Positions 52,142 to 63,915 of a stretch of 64,000 nt of DNA are shown piece after piece (positions within the stretch are counted from its first letter, which is position 1; each line of letters opens with the position of its first letter). The position numbers and the translations under genes were made by a program. The notes under the pieces were generated by a model that saw nothing but the letters and a program-made list of their open reading frames with translations, had not been told where the DNA came from and ran no database searches. The stretch comes from Streptomyces sp. 11x1 (GTDB lineage Bacteria > Actinomycetota > Actinomycetes > Streptomycetales > Streptomycetaceae): positions 5,667,001-5,731,000 of the forward strand of contig NZ_CP122458.1 of the NCBI RefSeq assembly GCF_032598905.1, read 5' to 3'.

Positions 52142-52199
52142 GCCGAGGGACGCACACGGAACCCCACGGCCCCGGGCTCCACGGACACCGAACGGACAC

Positions 52200-52251
52200 A
52201 CATATGCCGAAGGGCGGCATCCCTCCAGGGGTGCCGCCCTTCGGCATATGT
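52200..52251. terminator. Long bidirectional hairpin after phoP
   Basis: Left arm ACATATGCCGAAGGGCGGCA at 52200-52219 and its exact complement at 52232-52251, with the stem continuing through a T-G pair and CCC/GGG to a 4-nt loop: about 24 bp. It separates phoP from a convergent lipoprotein gene. Confidence 0.88.
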
Positions 52252-52274
52252 ACTCGGGGTGACCCCCGGCGGCC

Positions 52275-52943
52275 TCAGTGGCCCGCGGTCTCCTCGGAGG
52301 CCGAGGTGGACGGCGAGGCCGTCGAACCGGCGGCGGTGCCCTCCTCGGCGGCCGTGCCGTCAGGAGACGGGGAGCCGGTGGTCTCCTCCGACGGGGAGGC
52401 GCTGGCGGCGGGAGCCTCGGGGATGTCCGTCGGGCCCCACTTCTCGAAGTAGTGCTCGGCGGGGACCACGAAGGCGCGCAGGGCGACCTGGCCGGTCTCG
52501 CTGAACTCGAAGGTGACCTTCTGGGCGTTGCCGTCCTTGACCGCGTCGGTGACGTCCGACAGGACGGCGGAGGCGTTGCCCTCGCCGCCCAGGACCACGG
52601 AGCCGCCGGCCGGGACGACGACCTTGCCGCCCTTGCCCTTGCCCTTCGCCGGGGTGAGCTCGACGGTGCCGGCGCCCTCGACGGTGACGGAGTCCAGCGT
52701 CTGGTCGGTCGAGGCGGCGTTGAAGAGCGTCGCGGAGACGACGGCGGGGCCCTCGGTCTCGGTGCCGGGCTGGGTGACCACGATGGCATTCTGGATCTTG
52801 ATGTCGCCGACGCTGGTGGCGGCGTTGTCCGGCTTGATCTCCAGCGTCTGGGCGTTGCTGCCGGCGGCGCACGCGGCGAGTGAGGCGATCGAGAACGCGA
52901 TGGCGGCGGCGGCGAGGGCGCCGCGTCGAAGGCTGCTGCTCAC
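52275..52943 (-). CDS. Lipoprotein with a beta-rich domain and Ser/Thr/Glu-rich tail
   Basis: A 222-residue protein with a lipobox SLAAC and lipidation Cys at about residue 25. Residues about 30-165 form a beta-rich domain (IKIQNAIVVTQPG, LDSVTVEGAGTVEL, VVPAGGSVVLGG) whose spacing is reminiscent of PCu(A)C/DUF461 copper chaperones, but the usual Met/His ligands are not visible. The C-terminal 55 residues are low complexity. Conserved beside phoP in Streptomyces by recall. Function unknown. Confidence 0.82.
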   Translation of the reverse strand: MSSSLRRGALAAAAIAFSIASLAACAAGSNAQTLEIKPDNAATSVGDIKIQNAIVVTQPGTETEGPAVVSATLFNAASTDQTLDSVTVEGAGTVELTPAKGKGKGGKVVVPAGGSVVLGGEGNASAVLSDVTDAVKDGNAQKVTFEFSETGQVALRAFVVPAEHYFEKWGPTDIPEAPAASASPSEETTGSPSPDGTAAEEGTAAGSTASPSTSASEETAGH

Positions 52944-53051
52944 GGCGGCGGCAACTCCTAGAACGTGGGCGGTACGTGGTCTGTAGCGGCCTTAGGTTAC
53001 CGAGCCGTCCCGTCGCCGCCGCACCCGACCCTCCCCAAGTTCCCCGACATG

Positions 53052-53294
53052 TCACCGGAAGCAATTGACGGACACGTCACGGCCGTCCCGGTCGGCATTC
53101 GCAAAACCACCCTCGAACTCGTCGGCGCCGCGTCCTGGAAATCCGCCCAGGAATGTGTGCCGCCACGAAAAATCGATCAACTGCCAGAACACCGCCGGAA
53201 CGCGCAAGAACACGATCCGGTAACGGCGGAAGAGGGCCCGTGGATCGAACTCCTTGATCAATTCCGGATTCGTCTCGTACCCGACTCCATGCAT
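53052..53294 (-). CDS. Possible 80-residue protein
   Basis: A frame with ATG 53294 on the minus strand encodes YETNPELIKEFDPRALFRRY, then IVFLRVPAVFWQLIDFSWRH and an acidic/aromatic tail. Third codon positions are only moderately G/C-rich (about three quarters by eye), which is low for this genome but not random in a locally AT-richer patch. No ribosome-binding site is obvious. The 619-bp gap 52944-53562 contains nothing else I recognise apart from the carD promoter. A real gene is possible but uncertain. Confidence 0.35.
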   Translation of the reverse strand: MHGVGYETNPELIKEFDPRALFRRYRIVFLRVPAVFWQLIDFSWRHTFLGGFPGRGADEFEGGFANADRDGRDVSVNCFR

Positions 53295-53528
53295 CGAACG
53301 GAGTAGCGGAAGTCGCACATCTGGAGTCGGACAAAGCGGGACGTTAGGATGCTCCCGGCGCCCTCCGGATGCGTGTAACGTACGCGTTTCACTCCGCCCG
53401 GAGAGCCGCTCCCACCTGCGAATACCTTCTTCCGTTCGGGTCCCGCAGCACGTTCCTGTTGTAGTTGTCAAGCCCCGAGATATGCCCTGACCTGCGAAAA
53501 CGCCATTCAGAACCCGCCGTATCCGTGT

Positions 53529-53534
53529 TACCCT
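53529..53534 (+). promoter_or_regulatory. -10 hexamer of carD
   Basis: TACCCT lies 28 nt before ATG 53563, leaving a short leader with GGAAGGGG as ribosome-binding site. No clear -35 was seen. Confidence 0.45.
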
Positions 53535-53562
53535 GGATAGCCACGGAAGGGGTACCTGTCAC

Positions 53563-54045
53563 ATGACGTTCAAGGTTGGCGACACCGTGGTCTATCCCCA
53601 TCACGGGGCCGCGCTGATCGAGGCCATCGAAACTCGCCAGATCAAAGGCGTGGACAAGACCTACTTGGTGCTCAAGGTCGCTCAGGGCGACCTGACGGTG
53701 CGTGTGCCAGCGGACAATGCGGAGTTCGTCGGCGTACGTGATGTGGTCGGTCAGGACGGCCTGGACCGGGTCTTCGAGGTGCTGCGCGCGCCGTATGCCG
53801 AGGAGCCCACGAACTGGTCGCGTCGCTACAAGGCAAACCTGGAGAAGCTTGCCTCCGGCGATGTCATCAAGGTCGCGGAAGTCGTGCGTGACCTGTGGCG
53901 TCGCGAGCGCGAGCGCGGACTGTCCGCCGGTGAGAAGCGCATGCTCGCCAAGGCCCGCCAGATCCTGGTGAGCGAGCTCGCCCTCGCGGAGAACACCAAC
54001 GAGGACAAGGCCGAGGCTCTGCTCGACGAGGTCCTCGCGTCCTGA
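53563..54045 (+). CDS. carD: CarD, RNA polymerase-binding transcription factor
   Basis: A 160-residue CarD/CdnL protein: N-terminal Tudor-like RNAP-interaction domain ([20 protein letters not shown]) that binds the beta subunit, then a helical DNA-binding domain with the minor-groove Trp in [13 protein letters not shown]. It stabilises open complexes at rRNA and housekeeping promoters and is essential in mycobacteria. Conserved order carD-ispD-ispF-cysS is seen here. Confidence 0.96.
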   Translation: MTFKVGDTVVYPHHGAALIEAIETRQIKGVDKTYLVLKVAQGDLTVRVPADNAEFVGVRDVVGQDGLDRVFEVLRAPYAEEPTNWSRRYKANLEKLASGDVIKVAEVVRDLWRRERERGLSAGEKRMLAKARQILVSELALAENTNEDKAEALLDEVLAS

Positions 54046-54205
54046 ACTGACTGCGTTACCGAACTGACCTGAGGCAGGCAGCCAGCCCGCTCAGTCGTTC
54101 AGTGCAGCAGCACATCGAAATGCCGCGGTGCCCGATGACGTATGTGATGTCGCCGGGCGCTGCGGCATGTTCGTACCCGGATGCCGTACGCCTGAAGAGG
54201 TCCCT

Positions 54206-54266
54206 GATACTTGGCGATACTTGGCGTGCCCCGGTGCTCATGAGTACGCCGTACTCGTACTTGGCG
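54206..54266. repeat. TACTTGGCG repeats and a dyad upstream of ispD
   Basis: The 339-bp gap 54046-54384 has TACTTGGCG at 54208, 54218 and 54258, the last two as TACTTGGCGTGCC, with GAGTAC-GCC-GTACTC (54242-54256) between. No gene is seen. This may be the regulatory region of ispD-ispF. Confidence 0.5.
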
Positions 54267-54384
54267 TGCCGGGCCCGGGCAGCTGGCTCGACCAGATGTC
54301 ACGGAAGGGTCCGGTCAAGGTGTCGCGCCCGGCACGCTGTGGCCATACCCACGTAGGCCGAGCACACAAACCTGACAGGAACCG

Positions 54385-55161
54385 ATGTCTGACGATTCGC
54401 GCCCTTCGCCTTCCGGAACCGGTACCGCAGCCCGTGCGGCAACCCGTACGGCGGCTGTGATCCCGGCCGCCGGCCGGGGCGTACGCCTCGGCCCGGGCGC
54501 CCCCAAAGCGCTGCGTGCGCTGAACGGCACCCCGATGCTGATCCACGCGGTGCGGGCCATGGCCGCGTCCCGTGCCGTCTCCCTGGTCATCGTGGTGGCG
54601 CCGCCCGATGGCGCCCCCGAGGTCAAGACCCTCCTCGACGCGCACGCGCTGCCCGAGCGGACGGACTTCCTCGTCGTGCCCGGGGGTGAGTCGCGCCAGG
54701 AGTCGGTGAAGCTCGGCCTGGACGCGCTGCCGCCCGGCTACGACACCGTCCTCGTCCACGACGCGGCCCGTCCGCTGGTGCCCGTCGACACGGTCGACGC
54801 GGTCATCGAGGCCGTACGGGACGGGGCGCCGGCCGTCGTTCCCGCGCTGCCGCTCGCGGACACGGTCAAGGAGGTCGAGCCGGCGGACGCGCCGGGGGCG
54901 CCGGAGCCGGTCGTCGCCACGCCCGAGCGGGCGCGGCTGCGCGCCGTGCAGACGCCGCAGGGGTTCCACCGGGAGACCCTCGTGCGGGCGCACGAGACGG
55001 TCACCGGGGAGGTCACCGACGACGCGAGCATGGTGGAGCGGCTCGGGCTCGGCGTCGTGGTCGTGCCGGGGCACGAGGAGGCGTTCAAGGTGACCAGGCC
55101 GCTGGACCTGGTGCTCGCGGAGGCGGTTCTGGCGCGCAGGAGGCTCGACGGTGGTTTCTGA
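54385..55161 (+). CDS. ispD: 2-C-methyl-D-erythritol 4-phosphate cytidylyltransferase
   Basis: A 258-residue IspD: N-terminal nucleotide loop [34 protein letters not shown] and TDDASMVE, all active-site motifs of the MEP pathway enzyme. It makes CDP-methylerythritol for isoprenoids. The N-terminal 20 residues are Ser/Thr/Ala-rich. It overlaps ispF by 11 bp. Confidence 0.94.
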   Translation: MSDDSRPSPSGTGTAARAATRTAAVIPAAGRGVRLGPGAPKALRALNGTPMLIHAVRAMAASRAVSLVIVVAPPDGAPEVKTLLDAHALPERTDFLVVPGGESRQESVKLGLDALPPGYDTVLVHDAARPLVPVDTVDAVIEAVRDGAPAVVPALPLADTVKEVEPADAPGAPEPVVATPERARLRAVQTPQGFHRETLVRAHETVTGEVTDDASMVERLGLGVVVVPGHEEAFKVTRPLDLVLAEAVLARRRLDGGF

Positions 55162-55726
55162 GGGTTCGACGGGTTCTACGGGTTCTACGGGTTCGTCGGT
55201 GACTGCTGAGGGTTCCGGGGCGGCGCCGGTGCCGTTGCCGGGTTCCGTGGTGTTGCCGCAGGTCGGGATCGGTACCGACATCCACGCCTTCGAGGAGGGG
55301 CGGGAGCTGTGGTGCGCCGGGCTGAAGTGGGAGGGGGAGGGGCCGGGGCTGGCCGGGCACTCCGACGCGGACGTCGTGGCGCACGCGGCGTGCAACGCGT
55401 TGTTCTCCGCGGCCGGGATGGGGGATCTGGGGCAGCATTTCGGGACCGGGCGGCCGGAGTGGTCCGGGGCGTCCGGGGTGACGTTGCTGGCGGAGGCGGC
55501 GCGGATCGTGCGGGCCGGGGGGTTCGTCATCGGGAACGTGGCGGTGCAGGTGGTGGGGGCCCGGCCGAAGATCGGGAAGCGGCGGGACGAGGCGCAGCGG
55601 GTGCTGTCGGCGGTTGTGGGGGCGCCGGTGTCGGTGTCGGGGGCTACGACGGACGGGCTGGGGTTTCCCGGGCGGGGGGAGGGGTTGATGGCGGTGGCCA
55701 CGGCGTTGGTCGTGCGGGTGGGGTGA
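55151..55726 (+). CDS. ispF: 2-C-methyl-D-erythritol 2,4-cyclodiphosphate synthase
   Basis: A 191-residue IspF. The first 35 residues are a low-complexity extension with [14 protein letters not shown] from a 9-bp tandem repeat (55163-55199); the enzyme begins at [10 protein letters not shown] (metal ligands Asp and His), with [14 protein letters not shown] and [16 protein letters not shown] following. The usual Asp after AAC in this loop is Asn here. The start GTG 55151 overlaps ispD; a start nearer the core is possible. Confidence 0.9.
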   Translation: MVSEGSTGSTGSTGSSVTAEGSGAAPVPLPGSVVLPQVGIGTDIHAFEEGRELWCAGLKWEGEGPGLAGHSDADVVAHAACNALFSAAGMGDLGQHFGTGRPEWSGASGVTLLAEAARIVRAGGFVIGNVAVQVVGARPKIGKRRDEAQRVLSAVVGAPVSVSGATTDGLGFPGRGEGLMAVATALVVRVG

Positions 55727-55734
55727 ACCCGGGG

Positions 55735-55890
55735 CTTTCTCGCCCCGCCGCCCCTGCCCGTCCCATCCCCAGGGGCCGCGCCCCTTCGACCCCCTTTCGC
55801 GCTCCGCGCGGGGGTGGGTGGGTACGCGCGGGTTCGGTGGGGGGCTGGTCGCGCAGTTCCCCACGCCCCTTTTTGGGCCTGCGGCCCATC
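55735..55890. repeat. Streptomyces intergenic element copy 3 (partial)
   Basis: The gap between ispF and cysS contains GCCGCCCCTGCCCGTCCC, then CCCAGGGGCCGCGCCCCTT and, at about 55847, TCGCGCAGTTCCCCACGCCC with a short hairpin GGGCCTGCGGCCC. These match the left arm and core of the element at 3141, with the right arm lost. Confidence 0.75.
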
Positions 55891-55985
55891 GAGGAGTGCC
55901 GGCGCCGGTGGGCATACGTCACGAATCTGTCGTCCTCGGGGTGAAGGGCTCGGGGCATGGGTGGTGGGCCACTACGCTTGGGTGC

Positions 55986-57389
<1,404 letters not shown>

Positions 57390-57529
57390 GCGGACGTCCG
57401 GTCACCTTGATCGATTGTGCCGCCCGGCCCTCCGGGCGGCACACTGCATTGAGCACACCGCATTGAGCACACACGCTCATACGCATACACATTCGTACAC
57501 ACGCACGCTTCTCGGGAGACGGGTAGGTC

Positions 57530-58471
57530 ATGGCCGCTAACAACCGCCGCATGTCCGGCAAGAAGGGCGCGCAGGTCGGCAGTGGCGGCCAGCGGCGCAA
57601 GGGTCTCGAGGGCAAGGGTCCGACGCCGCCCGCCGAGATGCGCAAGAAGCACAAGGCGAACCGCATCGCCAACGCCAAGGCGAAGCAGGCCGCGCGCCGC
57701 CCCGCGCCGCGTGGCCGGGGCGGCAAGGGCACGTCCGAGATGGTCGTGGGCCGCAACCCGGTCGTCGAGGCACTGCGCGAGGGCGTGCCCGCCTCGACGC
57801 TCTACGTCCAGCAGTTCATCGACAACGACGAGCGGGTGCGCGAGGCGCTCCAGCTCGCGGCCGAGCGCGGTGGCATCAACCTCATGGAGGCCCCCCGCCC
57901 CGAGCTGGACCGCATGACCAACGGGCTCAACCACCAGGGGCTCGTCCTCCAGGTGCCGCCCTACGAGTACGCGCACCCCGAGGACCTGGTGGCTGCCGCG
58001 TACGACGAGGGCGAGGACCCGCTGATCGTCGCCCTCGACGGGGTGACCGACCCGCGCAACCTCGGTGCCGTCGTCCGGTCCGTCTCCGCGTTCGGCGGCC
58101 ACGGCGTCGTCGTGCCCGAGCGGCGCGCGGCCGGGATGACCGCCGGTGCGTGGAAGACGTCCGCCGGTACGGCCGCCCGTACGCCCGTCGCGCGCGCCAC
58201 CAACCTCACTCGTGCCCTGGAGGCGTACAAGAAGGCCGGTGTCGTCGTGGTCGGGCTCGCCGCCGACGGCGAGGCCGAGGTGGGGGAGCTGGAGGCCCTG
58301 GAGGGGCCCGTCGTGATCGTGGTCGGCAGCGAGGGCAAGGGCCTGTCCCGCCTCGTCGGCGAGACGTGCGACTTCCGGGTGCGGATCCCCATGCCGGGTG
58401 GCGCCGAGTCGCTGAACGCCGGTGTGGCGGCGGGAGTTGTGCTGTACGAGGCGGCACGGCGCAGGGCCTGA
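57530..58471 (+). CDS. SpoU-family rRNA ribose methyltransferase (RlmB-like)
   Basis: A 313-residue TrmH/SpoU-type methyltransferase with a Lys/Arg/Gly-rich N-terminal extension (about 60 residues), the substrate-binding region [10 protein letters not shown], and the SPOUT motifs [24 protein letters not shown] and [15 protein letters not shown]. It should methylate a 23S rRNA ribose (Gm2251-type) or a resistance-related site. Starts at ATG 57530 after cysS, 140 bp with short ACACG-type repeats. Confidence 0.9.
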   Translation: MAANNRRMSGKKGAQVGSGGQRRKGLEGKGPTPPAEMRKKHKANRIANAKAKQAARRPAPRGRGGKGTSEMVVGRNPVVEALREGVPASTLYVQQFIDNDERVREALQLAAERGGINLMEAPRPELDRMTNGLNHQGLVLQVPPYEYAHPEDLVAAAYDEGEDPLIVALDGVTDPRNLGAVVRSVSAFGGHGVVVPERRAAGMTAGAWKTSAGTAARTPVARATNLTRALEAYKKAGVVVVGLAADGEAEVGELEALEGPVVIVVGSEGKGLSRLVGETCDFRVRIPMPGGAESLNAGVAAGVVLYEAARRRA

Positions 58472-58497
58472 GCCAGGGCCCGAAACGGGCCCTGGCT
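58471..58497 (+). terminator. Terminator of the rRNA methyltransferase gene
   Basis: A perfect 12-bp stem (AGCCAGGGCCCG against its complement at 58486-58497) with an AAA loop starts on the last base of the stop codon. Confidence 0.85.
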
Positions 58498-58587
58498 GGG
58501 GGTTCGGGACGTTCTGGATCACCTTGACGGGGTCCGGACAGATCGGGGCGGTCAAAGCAGTGTCCTAACGACACGTCACTCGGTTAG

Positions 58588-60333
58588 ATGAGTGTGGACA
58601 CCAGAACACCCCGCACACCCACGGGGGAGCGTTCGTCGAAATTCGACTCGGGATTCGACGACGCTCCCGCGCTGAGCATGGTGAAGGTGCCGAGCGATCC
58701 GGCGCAGGTCATCGTCAACCACGTGAGCTTCCGCGTGCAGTTGGGCGCCTCCACGCGGGCGTCCCCGCGTATCGCACGGCACCTGAGCGTCACCGAGGAC
58801 ACCACGCGCATCCCCGTCGTGGGCACGGCGGGGCGTTCCGGCGCGCCCGCCGCCGGGCGCCGGCGCGCGCCGGTCGTCTGGAGCGGGAAGTCCGCGCCCG
58901 ACGACACCGGAGCCCACCGGCTCCTCCAGGCGGTGCGCGGCGCGGGCGTCGGCCTCCCCGACCCGCTGGGCGACACGGGCTCGACCCAGGTCATCCCCCG
59001 CGTCGACGGCACGGGCGGCGGTGGCTACGGCACCGAGGGCGGGCGCTACGGCTCCGAAAGTGGGCGGTACGGCGCCGACTTGACCGTGGAGACGGTGGAG
59101 ACGCCCATCGTCGGCAGCCAGCGCACGCACGGCGACCACGCCGCCGGCGACGGCACCCGGCTGCTCCCCGCGATGCGCACGGTCGACAGCGCCTACGACG
59201 AGGCCCGCTACGGCCAGGCGGGTCACGGGGCCTACGGGGACGACGACTTCACGGACGCGTACGACGACCGGGGGGACGACGAGGACGCGCGGGGTGGGCG
59301 CCGGACCGGCAACGAGCCCGTCCGGCACGCCTATTACCCCGGTCGCCGGATGAGCCTCGGCGTGGTGCTGCTGCCGCTGCGGGTCTTCCTCGGTTTCATC
59401 TCCATCTACGCCGGCATGGGCAAGCTCTGCGACCCGCACTACTTCGACGGCGGCAAGCGCGGTTCCATGGTGAAGTGGCTGAACACGCTGCACCCGTGGG
59501 AAGTCGCCGAGCCGCTGCGGCAGTTCGCCCTCGAACACCCGGTGGGCTCGGGGCTGGTCATCGCCTTCGCCCAGGTCATCGTCGGCGTGCTGACCGTCTT
59601 CGGACTGTGGCAGCGGGTCGCGGCCGGAGTCGGGGCGCTGCTGTCGGCCGCGCTGCTCGTCACCGTCAGCTGGAAGACCGTCCCTGTCTACGAGACGCCC
59701 GACATCATCTACCTCGCCGCCTGGTCCCCGCTGATCATCGCGGGTGCGCCGGTGTACTCGGTCGACGGACGGCTCGCGGGCGGCGCCTGGCGCACGCTCG
59801 GGCCGCGTGCCGACATCTGGGAGCTGCGGCGGTACGTACTGCGCCGGGGCGCGCTCGTGACCGCGATCGTCGTCGGACTGACGCTGCTCGTCGGGTCCCT
59901 GCTCGGCGGGGCCGTGCGGGACGCCGACCGGATCGTCGTTCCCGGGCCCGGGGAGGCGCCGCGCAACGAGCTGCCGGGGTTGCCGCTGCCGGGTGAGCCG
60001 AGTGCGCGGCGCGAGAACAGCCCGTCCGCGTCCGACTCGCCGAGCGCGGGCGCCACGTCCGCGAAGCCTTCGCAGGAAGCGACCACGCCGGCGGCCACGC
60101 GGTCCACCGGGGCGGTCACCGGGGGGCAGCCGAGCCAGACGCAGGGGATGGCCGGGCAGGCGCCGCCGCAGCAGTCGGCGCCGGTGGAGCAGGTGCCGAG
60201 TACGACGGCGGGGCCCAGTTCGAGCGGTGCCTCCGGCGGTGCGACCATTGGGGCGACGTCCTCCGGAGGGTCTACCGGGGGGAGCTCTTCCGGTGGGCAG
60301 AAGTCTGGGCTGGTCGGGGGGTTGCTCGGGTAG
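58588..60333 (+). CDS. DoxX-family membrane protein with long disordered tails
   Basis: A 581-residue protein. Residues 1 to about 250 are hydrophilic, Gly/Arg/Asp-rich and likely disordered (YGTEGGRYGSESGRYGAD); residues about 255-450 hold a DoxX domain with four or five membrane helices (SLGVVLLPLRVFLGFISIYA, GLVIAFAQVIVGVLTVFGL); the C-terminal 130 residues are Ser/Gly/Thr/Pro-rich. DoxX proteins belong to quinone-linked oxidoreductase systems; the function here is unknown. A weak candidate start is ATG 58588 with little ribosome-binding signal. Confidence 0.85.
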   Translation: MSVDTRTPRTPTGERSSKFDSGFDDAPALSMVKVPSDPAQVIVNHVSFRVQLGASTRASPRIARHLSVTEDTTRIPVVGTAGRSGAPAAGRRRAPVVWSGKSAPDDTGAHRLLQAVRGAGVGLPDPLGDTGSTQVIPRVDGTGGGGYGTEGGRYGSESGRYGADLTVETVETPIVGSQRTHGDHAAGDGTRLLPAMRTVDSAYDEARYGQAGHGAYGDDDFTDAYDDRGDDEDARGGRRTGNEPVRHAYYPGRRMSLGVVLLPLRVFLGFISIYAGMGKLCDPHYFDGGKRGSMVKWLNTLHPWEVAEPLRQFALEHPVGSGLVIAFAQVIVGVLTVFGLWQRVAAGVGALLSAALLVTVSWKTVPVYETPDIIYLAAWSPLIIAGAPVYSVDGRLAGGAWRTLGPRADIWELRRYVLRRGALVTAIVVGLTLLVGSLLGGAVRDADRIVVPGPGEAPRNELPGLPLPGEPSARRENSPSASDSPSAGATSAKPSQEATTPAATRSTGAVTGGQPSQTQGMAGQAPPQQSAPVEQVPSTTAGPSSSGASGGATIGATSSGGSTGGSSSGGQKSGLVGGLLG

Positions 60334-60376
60334 GTCGGCCGGGTCGGTCGGCTGTTGTGATGTGAATGATGTCGTG

Positions 60377-60410
60377 ATGGGCCCCGCGTGGAGTTCTGCG
60401 TGGGGCCCAT
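60377..60410 (+). terminator. Terminator after the DoxX gene
   Basis: A 12-bp stem with one G-T pair (ATGGGCCCCGCG against 60399-60410) and a 10-nt loop, 44 nt after the stop. Confidence 0.8.
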
Positions 60411-60498
60411 TGGCGTTGGCGTTGCGGTTGGCGTTGTCGGTTGTGTGTTTCGTGCGGGTCGTCTTCGGGGGCGCCTAGAGGCTCGGGGGGAGCGGTTT

Positions 60499-60803
60499 GG
60501 GGTGCGGGTGCGGGTGCGGGTGCGGGTTGGGTGGGGCTGGTCGCGCAGTTCCCCGCGCCCCTGACGGGCGCTGGGCCTGGGCCCCGGCTTTGCAAGCGGC
60601 CCTCACCGACCCGCACCGACCCGCGCCGCAGCTCAGTCTCAGCGCCGCTCACCGCCGTCACCGAGCCTCACGGCCGCTCAGCGCCCCGCACCGACCCTCA
60701 GCGCCCCTCATCGCCGCACCGACCCTCAGCACTGCTCAGCGCTCGGCACAGCTGCTCACCGGGCACGAACCCTCAGCGCGCCTCCCCGGCCCTCAGCGGC
60801 CGT
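60499..60803. repeat. Hexamer repeat, element copy 4 and CTCAGCGC repeats
   Basis: The gap 60334-60803 is 470 bp. It contains about four GGGTGC units (60499-60530), the core GCGCAGTTCCCCGCGCCCC at about 60543 (fourth copy of the intergenic element) and then many CTCAGCGC/CACCGACCC words up to about 60800. No gene seen. The next gene is convergent. Confidence 0.6.
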
Positions 60804-61535
60804 CTAGCGGGTCTGGGACGCCAGTTCCTTTGCTGCCTCCGTGAGGTCCTTTGCCGTGTCGATGGCTCGCCAGTAGGCGCCCTGGGGGAGGGGGAAGCCC
60901 GCGAGGCGGCGTTCTCGGGCGAGGCGGGGGAACGTGGTGCGTTCGTGATCGCCCCGGGCCGGGAGGAGGTCGGTGAACTCCGGGGAGAACACGTAGACGC
61001 CGGCATTGATCTCGTACGTGGTGGGCGGGGCCTCGATGAAGTCCGTGACGCGGCCGAAGCCGTCCGTCTTCACGGCGCCCCAGGGGATGCGTGGGCGGGC
61101 CAGGGCGAGCGTGGCGACGGCGTCGCGCTCGGTGTGGAAGTCCGCCATGTCGCGGAGCGAGAAGCGGGTCCAGATGTCGCCGTTCGTGGCGTACCAGGGC
61201 TGGTCGGGGTGCGGGAGGTGCGCGGCGGCGTACTTGAGGCCCCCGCCTCGGCCCAGGGGCTCCGTCTCGACGACCGTGGTGACGCGGACCGGCAGGTCGG
61301 CGGAGTCCAGCCACTTCTGCAGGACGTCGGCGAGATGGCCGCAGGAGACGACCACGTCGGTCACGCCCTCCTCGGCGAGCCAGGTGAGCTGATGGCCGAT
61401 GATCGGCGTGCCCGTACCGGGGATCTCGACCATGGGCTTGGGCCGGTCGTCGGTGTACGGACGCAGCCGGGAGCCCTGGCCACCGGCGAGGACCACGGCT
61501 TGAACGGGGCGCGACGCGGCGTTCGGATCGGTCAT
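60804..61535 (-). CDS. Sugar-1-phosphate nucleotidyltransferase
   Basis: A 243-residue RmlA/ManC-type nucleotidyltransferase: VLAGGQGSRLRPYTDDRPKP (nucleotide loop), TNGDIWTR (metal Asp), EINAGVYVFSP and AIDTAKDL. It makes an NDP-sugar, perhaps GDP-mannose or dTDP-glucose; the sequence does not decide. Minus strand, with the next gene in the same direction 102 bp upstream. Confidence 0.9.
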   Translation of the reverse strand: MTDPNAASRPVQAVVLAGGQGSRLRPYTDDRPKPMVEIPGTGTPIIGHQLTWLAEEGVTDVVVSCGHLADVLQKWLDSADLPVRVTTVVETEPLGRGGGLKYAAAHLPHPDQPWYATNGDIWTRFSLRDMADFHTERDAVATLALARPRIPWGAVKTDGFGRVTDFIEAPPTTYEINAGVYVFSPEFTDLLPARGDHERTTFPRLARERRLAGFPLPQGAYWRAIDTAKDLTEAAKELASQTR

Positions 61536-61637
61536 GACCCGAACTGTACGTGGCGCCCCGTTCGCGGGAGCACGGCCCTGGGATCGGCGCGGAGGGGGGT
61601 CACCGGGGTGGGGCGCCCCGGTGGATCGCCGGGGTGG

Positions 61638-62102
61638 TCAGGCGAACTGGGCGGCCACTCCGGTCGCGTACGAGGTGTCGCAGACGGGGCGGGCGAAGCC
61701 CTGGGCCCGGGTGGGGCCGTAGGCGCGGACGGCGGCGCGGCCGAGGGCACGGGCGATGGCGGTGCAGTGCTTCGCGAGCGACGGGCGCTCGTTCACCGCT
61801 TCCTGGAGGTGGGTGAGGGCGACGCCAGGGTCCTCGTCCTGGAGCTCCATCAGGAGTTTGTCCTGGAGCACCTCGTGCGGGGCGCGGGGCTTGGCGCGCT
61901 TGCCGGAGTTCAGCTCGGCCACGTCCGAGGCGGCGAGGACCGATTGGTCGGGGTCCGTGGTGGTCCATTGGACCTTGGTGACCGCGAGGGTGCCGGAGAG
62001 GACCAGGACGACGGGCAGGACCAGGGCCAGCGAGCGGCCGATCCGGCGGGCGGGGCCGGGGCCGCGCCGCGTCCGTTGGGTGTAGGTGTGGGTGTGCTTC
62101 AC
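61638..62102 (-). CDS. Single-pass membrane protein of unknown function
   Basis: A 154-residue protein: basic N-terminus (KHTHTYTQRTRRGPGPARR), one membrane segment (SLALVLPVVLVLSGTLAV), then an extracytoplasmic helical domain with two Cys (KHCTAIAR, PVCDTSY) that could form a disulfide. On the minus strand TACCCT (plus 62110-62115) ends 8 nt before GTG 62102, so it is probably leaderless. Conserved beside msiK by recall. Confidence 0.75.
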   Translation of the reverse strand: MKHTHTYTQRTRRGPGPARRIGRSLALVLPVVLVLSGTLAVTKVQWTTTDPDQSVLAASDVAELNSGKRAKPRAPHEVLQDKLLMELQDEDPGVALTHLQEAVNERPSLAKHCTAIARALGRAAVRAYGPTRAQGFARPVCDTSYATGVAAQFA

Positions 62103-62241
62103 GCGAGTGAGGGTAGCGCGGGGTAGTGATATGGCGACATTAGGTCACCGATACGGGGGATCTCGCAGCGCCGGTTCCAGGGTGGCGTGTTGACGCACGG
62201 AGGTCGAAAAGAGCCGATTTGCCGGGGTGGTTGTCGACGTG

Positions 62242-62277
62242 GAAGAGGGCCCCGCGGATTTCCGCGGGGCCCTCTTC
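62242..62277 (-). terminator. Terminator of msiK
   Basis: A perfect 17-bp stem (GAAGAGGGCCCCGCGGA against 62261-62277) with almost no loop lies 66 nt beyond the msiK stop; it can serve both strands. Confidence 0.85.
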
Positions 62278-62343
62278 GTCAACCTGGGTGATTTATCCCG
62301 GGCCGGTGGTTTCGCGAACGGTCGCGCCCACCCTGTCGGGCGA

Positions 62344-63480
<1,137 letters not shown>

Positions 63481-63560
63481 GGGTCGTAGGCCCCCTTCAC
63501 CGGCAGGAACGTGCCGGACGATCCGTTGTAAAGGTGGTGATCCACCACGGCCCTGCCGCG

Positions 63561-63574
63561 GTGGTGTAGTCCAC
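63561..63574. promoter_or_regulatory. dre-like DasR site upstream of msiK
   Basis: GTGGTGTAGTCCAC has ten of the twelve core bases of the DasR consensus TGGTCTAGACCA. MsiK energises chitobiose import, so DasR control is biologically sensible. The call rests on motif matching by eye. Confidence 0.55.
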
Positions 63575-63713
63575 GGGAGTGGATTGGGTCAGGACGGTAC
63601 CTGGCGTTCACCGGGTCTGTCAGTACCCGGGCCCCTGTGAACTTCGCGGAAATTTTCGACGATCACACCCTGCGACCTGGGTACACTGCACGGGCGTCCC
63701 CGCGAGGGACCAC

Positions 63714-63787
63714 GCCTCCTTAGCTCAGCTGGCCAGAGCAACGCACTTGTAATGCGTAGGTCGTCGGTTCGAATCCGACAGGGGGCT
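63714..63787 (+). tRNA. tRNA-Thr (anticodon TGT)
   Basis: A complete cloverleaf: acceptor GCCTCCT with AGGGGGC (one T-G pair), D arm GCTC...GAGC, anticodon arm ACGCA-CTTGTAA-TGCGT with anticodon TGT at the centre, and T arm GTCGG-TTCGAAT-CCGAC. CCA is not encoded. Confidence 0.96.
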
Positions 63788-63791
63788 CCGA

Positions 63792-63828
63792 GAACCCCCA
63801 GGACAGATAGCCGCTGACCTGGGGTTTC
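63792..63828 (+). terminator. Terminator after tRNA-Thr
   Basis: GAACCCCCAGG pairs with CCTGGGGTTTC (63818-63828) with one C-T mismatch and a 15-nt loop, immediately behind the tRNA. Confidence 0.7.
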
Positions 63829-63915
63829 CTGCTGTTCGGGGCGTGACGCGTCACACGGCTGGGGTGCCGCGAGATGGCTTGCGTGAGCGATGCGTGAGCG
63901 GAGCGGTCCAGTGCC

